Assembly (NCBI GenBank): GCA_002432865.1
Contig: DJGX01000006.1
Span: forward strand, 1-15,790
DNA length: 15,790 nucleotides
From: Cloacimonetes bacterium UBA5835
GTDB taxonomy: Bacteria; Cloacimonadota; Cloacimonadia; Cloacimonadales; Cloacimonadaceae
Reading direction: 5' to 3'
Positions within the stretch are counted from its first letter, which is position 1. Every line of letters begins with the position of its first letter. Under the pieces are notes generated by a model that was not told the origin of the DNA, did no database searches, and saw only the letters and a program-made list of their open reading frames with translations. Position numbers and translations under genes: made by a program. Shown piece after piece: positions 1-8,321 of this stretch.

Positions 1-110
1 TTAATCCTAAAATCCTTAAATCCTTGTTTCTAAAACTAAATCCTCTAAATCCTAAAATCCTTAAATCCTCGTTTCGATAATCTAATCCTAAAATCCTTAT
101 TTCGAAAACT
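1..110. repeat. AT-rich dispersed short repeats, left block
   Basis: This gene-free stretch repeats the words AATCCTAAAATCCTT and GTTTC or ATTTCG, usually joined by AAACTAAAT or TCTAAT. At least three imperfect copies begin near positions 1, 41 and 82. They resemble the block at 170-245 and, on the opposite strand, the last 32 bases of the window. No ORF, tRNA or strong hairpin was seen. The sequence lies just downstream of the stop of the lipoprotein gene, so it would be the 3' end or trailer of the minus-strand operon transcript. Confidence 0.75.
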
Positions 111-130
111 AAATCTGCGTAAACTATTTT

Positions 131-164
131 CGGTGACTTCGGTGGCCTCGGTGGCCTCGGTGGC
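131..164. repeat. 9-bp tandem repeat (CGGTGGCCT)
   Basis: CGGTGACTT is followed by CGGTGGCCT, CGGTGGCCT and a partial CGGTGGC, giving about 3.8 units of 9 bp in perfect register. It is an island of high GC inside very AT-rich DNA. It is preceded by AAATCTGCGTAAACTATTTT. The CTGCGT part recalls the ACGCAGATT word downstream of comM at 11660-11669. Nothing suggests that it is translated. Confidence 0.8.
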
Positions 165-169
165 TAAAT

Positions 170-245
170 ACTCTTCTAAAATCCTTGTTTCTTAAATCTA
201 TTCCTAAAATCCTTGTTTCTTAAATCTAATCCTAAAATCCTTGTT
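170..245. repeat. AT-rich ~27-bp tandem repeat, right block
   Basis: Three successive units of about 27 bp share CCTAAAATCCTTGTTTC and are mostly joined by TTAAATCTA. The last copy runs into the 3' end of the 904-residue lipoprotein gene, whose stop codon is at 246-248. The regular unit length suggests slippage or unit amplification. No gene is present. Confidence 0.75.
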
Positions 246-2960
246 TCAAAAACTGGTGATATAAAATATCCCCGGATTGGGAACAGTACAAATAAAGCAG
301 TTACCTACAACTATATATTCATTTGCATAATTTTCGCTGAAACTATCCACTCTGTTTAGTTCTGATTCATTTCCCAGTTGATTGCGATAAAAAAGATGTG
401 CCGAATTTAAGAGAGTAACATCAGAAATAGGGAGATATACATAAGGTTCTTGTGTAGCTCCGATAATATTATAAAAATCAGGATTAATTGTCACACCAGA
501 AGAATTTGAAATATTAACCTGGTAAGCAGACAAGAGGTTAGAGACTCCAGGAACATTATTCAATTTGCTCATATTGAGAATTGAACCAACAGGTACGCCC
601 TTATTAATAAAGAATTTAGGCAGCACAAACTGTGCTTGATAAAGAGAAACAACTTTATCTTGGGAAGAGTTATCGACAGATATGTTTACACTATTATGAG
701 GATTGTTATCTACAAATGAGGCATAAGAACCGCTATTAGCTAAAGCGATGCCATTAAAGCCATTATCAATATAAAAATGCCAAGGATCAAAGGCTGAGCT
801 TTCTGTATATGGATATAATCGATAATAGGGTTCTCTTTTTTCGTATAAAAGCAGATTCTGTCCTTTAGTGGTGCGTGGGAAAAATAACACTGGCTGGAAA
901 AGAGCAAAATTATCTTCGGAATCTGAACTAATTGTGTATACAGCAGAAGTATAACTGAGGTTATATTGGTTGGCAAGAATGCTATAGGGATCTGCCAGTG
1001 CACTAGTTTTATATATGCTAAAGATTGTGTTTGCTGTTTGAGAGGCATTTCCATAAGTATAAAAAATGAGATCATTCCAGAGAAAGTTCATCGTGGAATA
1101 AGTTCTCAGTTGTAACGGATTGGTATAGTTTATTTTGCTATTTATAATTATCCCTGGGAATTCGGGATAGATCGTCAACCAGCCATTTTGGATAGAGCAA
1201 TCTGCTGTTCCCTGTATATAATTTTTTAAGCGCGAATAGGGGAAAGTGGACAATAGAAGATAGTTTTCCTGTGGACTTAAAACAGGCATAGCAAGATAAA
1301 AACCTGCAGGCAAAGAGCTTTGCTTCTCATTATTTGTATAGAAACAAAAATCGGCCAATGCGCTCGCAGAACTAATATGAAACGGTTCTCCTTTCAGCCA
1401 AGGATGATTAGGAATAGTAGGTTTCATATTTAGAACAAGATAATCGTAATCAAATTTACGCGTATTCCACCAACTAATTATAGTGTTTTCAGTTTGCAGG
1501 TATTGTCTTTTTTTGTAATAAGGAACTTTTAGCTGATATGGAGCTGTTTGTAAACAGCCATAAAGATATGCTGCAGAAGATGTTATGCCAGAATAAATAT
1601 AAGAATTAACTTGGCTATAATGATTGGCATCATAGCTTGATCCTGAGCTTTTATATGTGATTATATCTTGAAGCTTATCTCGGTAAATGCTAAATAAGCG
1701 ATTATGGGAATTTTCAGGTAAATTAGTGAAAAAGCCAAATTCGATCCAGTTATTTTCGGGAAGGGCGGTTATAAGTTCAGAACCCTGATAAAAATTGATA
1801 ACAAATGCCTGCACAGTAGAATTGAAAGAATAGGGATTATTTTGGAAGTAATCGGTTACTATTGAAGAAATATCAGGAGCGATATTTACTTTCATTTGGG
1901 TATCCGGTAAATAATTTGAATGTAAATCAAACCAGACTTGTTGTAAAAAAACGCTATTTATGCTTCCATCCAAGGGGACAGTTACTTCATTTTGATTTTC
2001 TAGGGGAGTAAGCAGAAAATATTTGCCGCTGCCTTTTAAGAAACTATATAAACCATTTGAATCTATCCACCAATTAGAATTTCCTGAAGTAGGATCATTT
2101 TCAGACCAACTATAAACAGAGTTTTCGGATAGATATATCCACTGTCTGCCAAAAAAGCCTTTACCTGCATTTAGGATTCTTAAGAAAGCAAGACCGTTGG
2201 CAAATTGATTTTCCGTGTGTAAATCCACAACAGGATAAGAAATAGCAGCATTGGGATAGTAGGCAGTTAATTTATCGTATTCAGGTAATTTATCCTTCAA
2301 ACTAATCGTTATATTTCCAGCCATCGATGTGTAGGCAGCAGGAAAATTAACAGCTACCTGAGCTTTAGTTTTATTAATTAACACAGTATAGAAATTATCT
2401 CTACCGTTATGTTGCACGGTAGGGTTTTCTTCTTCAGGAATAGAAAATAGAGCATATTCTCCGGTAGCGGACACAGGAAAATGAGCTCGTTTTTTACTAT
2501 AATAGGTAGGATTAATGGAACTGGCTTGCAGATAATAATTGAAACTAACCAGATAGAAAGGGTCTGAACTTGGTTTTACTTCAGTGTATATTTCTGCCAT
2601 ATTGATAGAAGCAATGAGGGAAATGATAGTTCCGGAGCGTAAAACACTAAATTGATAGGTATTACTTTGTTCTTCAGCGTTATTTTGAAAACCTAAGGAA
2701 TCGCGCAGAGCAAATGTTTTCACTTTGCGAAAAACAATTTCGTCACCCATGTGAATCAATTCTTCAGCTATGGATTCTTTATGCAGCAACAAATAGGAAT
2801 CGTCATTTTCGGCTTTAATTAGATAATCGGAAAAGATCTTGATCGTGTTTCCCGTTTGATAATCCGCTGCAGAGATTTCGGGAGGCAAAAGTAAATTTTC
2901 CCGTAGGTTACAGGAAGAAAGCAAAACAATTAGCAACAAGAAAAAAAGGATACGACGCAT
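246..2960 (-). CDS. Large lipoprotein of unknown function (904 aa)
   Basis: The N-terminus is a clear lipoprotein signal: two arginines, a hydrophobic core, then LLSSC with Cys17 as the predicted lipidation site. Asn18 follows, not Asp, so inner-membrane retention is not signalled and an outer-membrane location is likely. The remaining ~885 residues are rich in Tyr, Asn, Ser and aromatic residues and look beta-rich, with no further membrane segment. I recognise no catalytic motif or named domain. The ATG overlaps the stop of the upstream TPR/barrel gene by one base (TAATG), which implies translational coupling. It is the last gene of the seven-gene operon. A role as surface-exposed partner of the preceding barrel protein is inference from position only. 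The gene call itself is secure. Confidence 0.85.
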   Translation of the reverse strand: MRRILFFLLLIVLLSSCNLRENLLLPPEISAADYQTGNTIKIFSDYLIKAENDDSYLLLHKESIAEELIHMGDEIVFRKVKTFALRDSLGFQNNAEEQSNTYQFSVLRSGTIISLIASINMAEIYTEVKPSSDPFYLVSFNYYLQASSINPTYYSKKRAHFPVSATGEYALFSIPEEENPTVQHNGRDNFYTVLINKTKAQVAVNFPAAYTSMAGNITISLKDKLPEYDKLTAYYPNAAISYPVVDLHTENQFANGLAFLRILNAGKGFFGRQWIYLSENSVYSWSENDPTSGNSNWWIDSNGLYSFLKGSGKYFLLTPLENQNEVTVPLDGSINSVFLQQVWFDLHSNYLPDTQMKVNIAPDISSIVTDYFQNNPYSFNSTVQAFVINFYQGSELITALPENNWIEFGFFTNLPENSHNRLFSIYRDKLQDIITYKSSGSSYDANHYSQVNSYIYSGITSSAAYLYGCLQTAPYQLKVPYYKKRQYLQTENTIISWWNTRKFDYDYLVLNMKPTIPNHPWLKGEPFHISSASALADFCFYTNNEKQSSLPAGFYLAMPVLSPQENYLLLSTFPYSRLKNYIQGTADCSIQNGWLTIYPEFPGIIINSKINYTNPLQLRTYSTMNFLWNDLIFYTYGNASQTANTIFSIYKTSALADPYSILANQYNLSYTSAVYTISSDSEDNFALFQPVLFFPRTTKGQNLLLYEKREPYYRLYPYTESSAFDPWHFYIDNGFNGIALANSGSYASFVDNNPHNSVNISVDNSSQDKVVSLYQAQFVLPKFFINKGVPVGSILNMSKLNNVPGVSNLLSAYQVNISNSSGVTINPDFYNIIGATQEPYVYLPISDVTLLNSAHLFYRNQLGNESELNRVDSFSENYANEYIVVGNCFICTVPNPGIFYITSF

Positions 2961-4162
2961 TAATAAATACCTGCAAGCGAAAAATAGATAAGGTCTTCGC
3001 TATCCCACTTTTGATAATAGCTATATAAATAGAAATGCTTGAAAAGTTCCTTGCCTAAGGAAATACCATAATATGAACCGTTTTGATTGAAGGTATCGAT
3101 AATCACTCCGGAATTATCTATCATCCAAGTATCATTTCCAAAACCACAATATAAACCCAGCTTAAAATCGCCTGGCAAAAATTTGGAAAGAGAAAGCTGT
3201 TGAGCAAAATGAACACTATCCGTGGAGGATGGTTCATTATCCATAAACACACTGTGCAAAGCATAGGCAAAAGAAAAATCACGCCAGTAAACTTGGGGCT
3301 GGAAACTAATCTGCTGAACATTAAAACGCGGGTAATGACTGAGAGAAACAAAAAGCTCCGGATTCAAAGCAATTTTACCCGGATACAATTTTGGACATAA
3401 TTTTGCTCCTATTTGCCAGGCAGGATAGACGCGCTCATCTTTTCCGGAAAGATAACTACCATTTATTCCTGCTTCCAAGGGAGTAAATTGGTAAGTAAAA
3501 TCTGCTCTAAAGAGATCTCGGAAATAGGCATTATCCAATTGAAAATATTCATAGTTAAGCTTTAACTTAGCAGATTTATATTGTGCAGATTGCATTAGAC
3601 CATAGGCAGTTTTGTTTTTTCCTGGAACTTTATAATAGACAGTGCTATTAAAAGAGGGTTTAAAAGCAGGTATAGGCCTGTGGCTAATGAAAGCTGCCCG
3701 GGAAAAATATGTTTGTGCTTCAGGAAAATTATCCAAAGCAAGATAAGCGTATGCTAAACCTTCACACGAAACTTCATTTGCCAACGGGTTAACAGGCATA
3801 TTTTCCAAAGCTTGTTTATAATAAAACCTGGCTTCGGGAAAACGGTTTTGCATAGAAAGAGCATAGGCATAATAATTATAAAGTTTCTCTGGTTCGGGCA
3901 GTTTAGTTTTGGCATCAGAAAATGTCTTTAGGGTTTTGCGAAATTTGCCTTGTGCATTTAAAGACCAAAGTAACCCTTCCCAAGCGCTACTTTCTTGTGG
4001 ATATAAAATGGCTGCCTGTTGATACTGTTTTTCAGCTAGCTCATAGTTTCCTGTAAGCATATTATTATAGGCAGTAGTAATAAGATTAAACTGCAAAGGG
4101 ATAATATCATCTGAAAATAGCAGACCAGGGATGAGGAGAAGAATCAGCCAAAGATAACGCAT
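2960..4162 (-). CDS. TPR protein with C-terminal outer-membrane beta-barrel (YaiO-like)
   Basis: I place the start at 4162, giving 400 aa. That codon begins a typical signal peptide (MRYLWLILLLIPGLLFSDD) and lies 4 nt after the upstream stop. The longer reading from 4216 would add 18 residues and overlap the previous gene by 50 nt. After the signal, residues ~30-165 form several TPR-like helical pairs (NMLTGNYELAEKQYQQAAIL; FPEARFYYKQALENMPVNP). Residues ~180-400 alternate polar and aromatic residues like a transmembrane barrel and end in FSLAGIY, with the terminal aromatic residue used by outer-membrane proteins. TPR followed by a barrel recalls the YaiO and BcsC families of secretion and polysaccharide-export proteins. 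That family link is a resemblance, not proven. Confidence 0.8.
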   Translation of the reverse strand: MRYLWLILLLIPGLLFSDDIIPLQFNLITTAYNNMLTGNYELAEKQYQQAAILYPQESSAWEGLLWSLNAQGKFRKTLKTFSDAKTKLPEPEKLYNYYAYALSMQNRFPEARFYYKQALENMPVNPLANEVSCEGLAYAYLALDNFPEAQTYFSRAAFISHRPIPAFKPSFNSTVYYKVPGKNKTAYGLMQSAQYKSAKLKLNYEYFQLDNAYFRDLFRADFTYQFTPLEAGINGSYLSGKDERVYPAWQIGAKLCPKLYPGKIALNPELFVSLSHYPRFNVQQISFQPQVYWRDFSFAYALHSVFMDNEPSSTDSVHFAQQLSLSKFLPGDFKLGLYCGFGNDTWMIDNSGVIIDTFNQNGSYYGISLGKELFKHFYLYSYYQKWDSEDLIYFSLAGIY

Positions 4163-4166
4163 TCCG

Positions 4167-4769
4167 CTATTTAAAAATATTAGAATATTCCTTTGCCATT
4201 GCAGAATCGGGTGCATACTTTTTTAATATCTGATAATGCTTTCGCGCATTTTCTATATCCTTAGCAAGGTATAGATTATTTACTAAGTAACCACGTGCTT
4301 CCATATCCCAAGGTGATATATTTATAATTCTTTGATAATAATCTGCTGTGGCTCTGTAATTTTGAAGCATATAGGTTGCATAAGCAGCTTTACTAAGAAC
4401 TACTATATTCTGTGAGAATTTTTTCAAGATTTGCTCTGCTTGGTTATGTGCATCATTCCATAAACCTAAAGCTAATTGACAGTTCAGAATGCCAGTTTGA
4501 GCATCCAAAGAAGGAAAGATATTGTTAGATTTTTGATAATTTTTCAGTGAATCATTGTAGCGACCTAAAAGATATTGCAACCAAGCAATGCGTAAAATGT
4601 AAAATTCATCATTAGGATCGGAGGTATTTAGGTCTTCCATAATTTGAAGAGCCCGAGTGTAATTTCTGGCGGTCTCGGCATTATAAGAATCGGTTATAGA
4701 TGCTTTACCCTGCCCCAGAAGAAATCCTGCAACCAAGATAAGGAGACAGGATAGAATAAATTGTTTCAT
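4167..4769 (-). CDS. Exported TPR-repeat protein (200 aa)
   Basis: The N-terminus (MKQFILSCLLILVAGFLLGQG) is a Sec signal peptide. Cys8 sits inside the hydrophobic core, so it is probably not a lipobox. The mature part is almost wholly TPR-like helical hairpins, about four, such as YTRALQIMEDLNTSDPNDEF and YRATADYYQRIINISPWDME. Such proteins are protein-protein scaffolds, here periplasmic. A good Shine-Dalgarno (AAGGAG) lies 6 nt before the ATG. The gap to the upstream urea-transporter/M23 gene is 19 nt, the largest in the operon. The next gene also carries TPRs, so the two may form one periplasmic assembly. No enzymatic motif is visible. Confidence 0.82.
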   Translation of the reverse strand: MKQFILSCLLILVAGFLLGQGKASITDSYNAETARNYTRALQIMEDLNTSDPNDEFYILRIAWLQYLLGRYNDSLKNYQKSNNIFPSLDAQTGILNCQLALGLWNDAHNQAEQILKKFSQNIVVLSKAAYATYMLQNYRATADYYQRIINISPWDMEARGYLVNNLYLAKDIENARKHYQILKKYAPDSAMAKEYSNIFK

Positions 4770-4788
4770 AATATAACTCCTTATAATA

Positions 4789-6975
4789 TTAAAATGTTTC
4801 GGCTTGTAATAGGGTCTTATTTTTCTTTTTCAGCTCTAAGGCTGTTAATCCCTTATATTTTTCGATGGTTACCTTTCCCGTTCTGTTTCGGTATCGGATG
4901 CCTAAAATACGGTAAGAGATATCGCTCTCAATTTCAATAACCTCGGAATTGGTCTTTACTTTACTATGTACACAAGCTGAAAAAAGAGGAAATAAGGGAC
5001 TAAAAAACAGTACTATATGCCGTAACGCAGGACTAATAATAACCGAAAGAGCTGGTTCATCAGTTAAATAGATTTCTTGTTGTTCCAGATAAGGCAAACG
5101 AGAAATTAGCAACGCAAAAGCAGCAAGAGCACTTTTACGATTCCCTTTTAAAGAAAGAGAATTGTATATTCCATCATAAACGCTAAAGCCCAGTTCAGTA
5201 TGTTTTGTAGATTTTATGGTAAAATTGCCTAAAAGATCAAGATTTACTTTCCAAAATTCGGTGCTTTGTTTTTTACCACGCTTTATTTGTAATTGCTGCT
5301 CGCTATGCTGTTGTAAAGCCAAAATGCTCTGTAAATGTGGTTCTGCTACTAAGGCAGAAATAGTATCTCCCTCTTTGGGTATGCCGCTACCGATAAATTC
5401 ATAGGTCTTATCTTCCTTAACGAGTTTGTAGTTAATAAGATGTGAAAGACGGGTAGGGCTGCCAGGTTCAATTCCCAATTGAACTTGAAAATGCAAATGG
5501 GGAACTGAAGAGCGTCCTGAATTTCCTAATTGAGCTATGCAATCACCTTTTTGAACATAATCCCCAACTTTAATTCTGATGCTACCCTGTTTGAGATGGG
5601 CATAAAAAGAGTAAAGTCCGTAACTATGAGAAAGGCAAACATAATTGCCCCAGTTATCTTTTGTGTTAACCTGACCAATAGGATTATCAAGAATCCCATC
5701 AGAAATTTTAACAACATAACCTGCTGCTGAAGCTAAAACAGGTTTCCCATAAGAAAAATAGTCATTCAGATTATTATCTTCTTTATCGTAGCTTCTTTTT
5801 TCACTATTCAACATTTCAAAATCCCAAGCATAAGCCCAATCCAATTTATGAGTATACATACCATTATTACCTTGAGTGATCGTCCACAGACCATTCAAAG
5901 GTATGGCAAATTGGGGGATACCTAAATGACTGAACCTTTTAAAGCGTTCCTGATAAGTCTGCAAAGCCAATTCGGGATTGAAAACACCATAATCATTCAT
6001 TATAGGTTTACTTACTTTCAGCCGTAAGCGTAAACTGAATATTACTAGTAAAACAGCTATATTGAATGGAAAAGCAAAAACCGGAACTAACAAAGGAGTA
6101 TATAAACCCGTAAAAGCATTGTAATGATAATATACAACATTAAACAGCGCAGTAAATAAAAAACCGATACCTGTTGCCAATAACCCAATTAAAATAGAGC
6201 TTTTACTTGGTAAAAGATATATTCCCGCAACAGTATACATAATTAAAATAGCATTAAAACCTGAATAAAAAACTCCACTCCCTGGTTGCACTCCCATCAA
6301 ACGCATTAATATGAAATTTAGCGTCCACCCTAAAAGTGCCAAACCAAATCCAATACGCGTAATAATTAGTAAAGCTAATGAAACTAAAATGCCTGCAGTA
6401 ACTTCTGGAGTGAAAAATATAGAACCCAAAGAAATAAAGAATAAACGCCAAAATTCGGGTAACTTAGGTGCTGGACTAAACAGCAGTATTTTATCAAAGG
6501 GATAATTGGATAAATACCCTTTGCGGGCAAAGTAATACCATAGCAAGATAGCTACTATGGAAAAAGATAAACTCATCGAAGGCAACCGGAATAATTGATG
6601 GAAAAGATAACTGCTAAACAGATATAGTAAAAGAGTGAGCAAAGAAACTAACAACAAAAAACAAAGATAGTTTATAGGCGCACTGCTGATAATCTGCATT
6701 GGATAATAATACCCAACCATCATACCTGTTAAAAGAGAATTGAAAGCAGTTATTCCACTCTTTGATTCCCAATGCTCAAATCCTAAAATGCGTACTGCCA
6801 AAATTGCTACAATTAAAGAGAATAAACCCGATAATCCAACAACAGGAGATAGTAATGTAATTGTCAGCAACATTAAACCTAAACAAACCGAATCCGAAAA
6901 CAAAACCGTGGCATAGCTATCCGGAATAGCTAAAAACACAGACCCCACAGACCTGAAAAATCGTGACCAGTTCAT
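4789..6975 (-). CDS. Urea-transporter-like membrane domain fused to M23 metallopeptidase
   Basis: Residues 1-320 are strongly hydrophobic and match the urea transporter (UT) fold. Two halves each carry the re-entrant signature, AFNSLLTG at 77-84 and GFNAIL at 239-244. Residues ~355-505 are an M23/LytM endopeptidase with all expected ligands visible: His376, Asp385 (WDF), His460 (YAHL) and the HLHF motif at His493/His495. Zinc is probably held by 376, 385 and 495. M23 enzymes cut peptidoglycan cross-links or other peptides. Residues ~520-728 form an additional domain I cannot name. The start overlaps the decarboxylase stop in an ATGA junction, with little Shine-Dalgarno, so coupling is likely. 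Bacterial UT-M23 fusions are, to my recollection, known but uncharacterised. The transported substrate need not be urea. Confidence 0.88.
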   Translation of the reverse strand: MNWSRFFRSVGSVFLAIPDSYATVLFSDSVCLGLMLLTITLLSPVVGLSGLFSLIVAILAVRILGFEHWESKSGITAFNSLLTGMMVGYYYPMQIISSAPINYLCFLLLVSLLTLLLYLFSSYLFHQLFRLPSMSLSFSIVAILLWYYFARKGYLSNYPFDKILLFSPAPKLPEFWRLFFISLGSIFFTPEVTAGILVSLALLIITRIGFGLALLGWTLNFILMRLMGVQPGSGVFYSGFNAILIMYTVAGIYLLPSKSSILIGLLATGIGFLFTALFNVVYYHYNAFTGLYTPLLVPVFAFPFNIAVLLVIFSLRLRLKVSKPIMNDYGVFNPELALQTYQERFKRFSHLGIPQFAIPLNGLWTITQGNNGMYTHKLDWAYAWDFEMLNSEKRSYDKEDNNLNDYFSYGKPVLASAAGYVVKISDGILDNPIGQVNTKDNWGNYVCLSHSYGLYSFYAHLKQGSIRIKVGDYVQKGDCIAQLGNSGRSSVPHLHFQVQLGIEPGSPTRLSHLINYKLVKEDKTYEFIGSGIPKEGDTISALVAEPHLQSILALQQHSEQQLQIKRGKKQSTEFWKVNLDLLGNFTIKSTKHTELGFSVYDGIYNSLSLKGNRKSALAAFALLISRLPYLEQQEIYLTDEPALSVIISPALRHIVLFFSPLFPLFSACVHSKVKTNSEVIEIESDISYRILGIRYRNRTGKVTIEKYKGLTALELKKKNKTLLQAETF

Positions 6976-8321
6976 ATCTGCCGTAAATGATCTGGAATAA
7001 ATTCTCGGGAAGTTATGTCCGAAAGATCTTCACGGAAACGAATAACATCTACTTCACCAGTTTCGTTTATTAAGCAGACATTAGGACGATATTCTATAAA
7101 TTGCATCCATTGAGTTACATTATAAGCACCAACAGGAGAAATAATAACTGTATCGCCATAATAAAGATCAGGAAAAGGCATCGCACTGCGAATTACATCA
7201 ATATTCATACACAGAGGACCATAAAATACAGTGTTTTGATATGTTCCCGGAAAAGGTTTGGTAGGCAATACGCGTTGTTTATACCACCAGGCAGTAATGT
7301 TTATATTCACTCCTGCATCTAAAATTACAGCCCGCTCACCAGTGGGAAGATTCTTTTTACCTAGCACACTGGCAATAAGATAACCAGATTCATCAATTAA
7401 CACTCTTCCAGTTTCTAAGATTAAACGGGGATTGTGTTCTTTCACATAAATCGATGCGTTAAAAGCTGCTCCTATTGCTTCAGCATACTGATCCAAAGAT
7501 GGTGAAGCCAATTCTCCAGGAGTGTATTGATCGATTAGAGTATTAGAAGAAGCAAAACCACCACCCATATCTATATACTCTAATACGATACCAAAATTAT
7601 CCTTTATGGTTTGAGCAAAATTCAAAAGTTTGGTGGCAGCCCAATAATAAGCGTTTGGATCTAAAATAAAAGTGCCAATATGAGTATGCAAACCCGCTAA
7701 GTGAATTTTACCTCCCGAAACCAGACGCTGGACGGTTCTATACGCTTCACCATTTTCATAATTAAAACCAAAACGCGTCCACATTGGACTGATCCCGGTA
7801 TCCATATTTACGCGAATAGCAACTTTAGGCTTGATGGCAAGTTCATCAGCAATATTCTCTATTAGATACAATTCCTCTAAGTGGTCAATATGTATATAAG
7901 CACCTTCTTGTATAGCTAATTGCAAGTCTTGCTTGCGTTTGGAAGGTCCATTAAAGTATATTCTATTCCCAGGGATACCATTACTCCTTGCTTTTTCATA
8001 TTCCATTCTACTAACTACTTCTGCTGCTGCACCTTCTTGATGAAAAATATTACAAATAGCAGCAAGATAATTAGTTTTATAGCTCCAAACAACTTCTACT
8101 TTAGGATAATGAATGCGAATTGTTTCCAGCAATCGCCGGTAGGAACGTCTAATATGTTTCTCAGAAAAGACAAATAGCGGGGTTCCATATTTTTCTACTA
8201 AGTTCTTAATGGGAACACCATCAATATTATCTTGATGCCGAACAACAGTGGTATGGGCATATTTATTAAGATTTCCAGCGCTATTGCGTTCAATGTATGG
8301 AGCAGTATAATGTTTTTTCAT
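6972..8321 (-). CDS. Fold-type III PLP decarboxylase (LysA/BtrK-like), 449 aa
   Basis: This belongs to the ornithine/DAP/arginine decarboxylase family 2. Visible landmarks are the PLP lysine Lys82 in WSYKTN, GLHTHIGT at 210-217, the phosphate-binding glycine loop DMGGGF at 251-256, ETGR at 303-306 (usually EPGR), the catalytic cysteine Cys371 in GPLCMNID, and Tyr400 in GAY. The family C-terminal motif is normally CESxD in DAP decarboxylase. Here it is CMNID, so the glutamate that helps recognise the distal amino acid of DAP is absent. I therefore do not call it lysA. The substrate may be another amino acid or one tethered to a carrier. The start shares ATGA with the ATP-grasp stop, and AGAGGA lies 7 nt upstream. 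Confidence 0.88.
   Translation of the reverse strand: MKKHYTAPYIERNSAGNLNKYAHTTVVRHQDNIDGVPIKNLVEKYGTPLFVFSEKHIRRSYRRLLETIRIHYPKVEVVWSYKTNYLAAICNIFHQEGAAAEVVSRMEYEKARSNGIPGNRIYFNGPSKRKQDLQLAIQEGAYIHIDHLEELYLIENIADELAIKPKVAIRVNMDTGISPMWTRFGFNYENGEAYRTVQRLVSGGKIHLAGLHTHIGTFILDPNAYYWAATKLLNFAQTIKDNFGIVLEYIDMGGGFASSNTLIDQYTPGELASPSLDQYAEAIGAAFNASIYVKEHNPRLILETGRVLIDESGYLIASVLGKKNLPTGERAVILDAGVNINITAWWYKQRVLPTKPFPGTYQNTVFYGPLCMNIDVIRSAMPFPDLYYGDTVIISPVGAYNVTQWMQFIEYRPNVCLINETGEVDVIRFREDLSDITSREFIPDHLRQI

Noticed and set aside
4163..4216. Upstream in-frame start for the TPR-barrel gene
   Set aside because: It would overlap the preceding gene by 50 nt and place a signal peptide in the interior. ATG 4162 begins the signal peptide directly.
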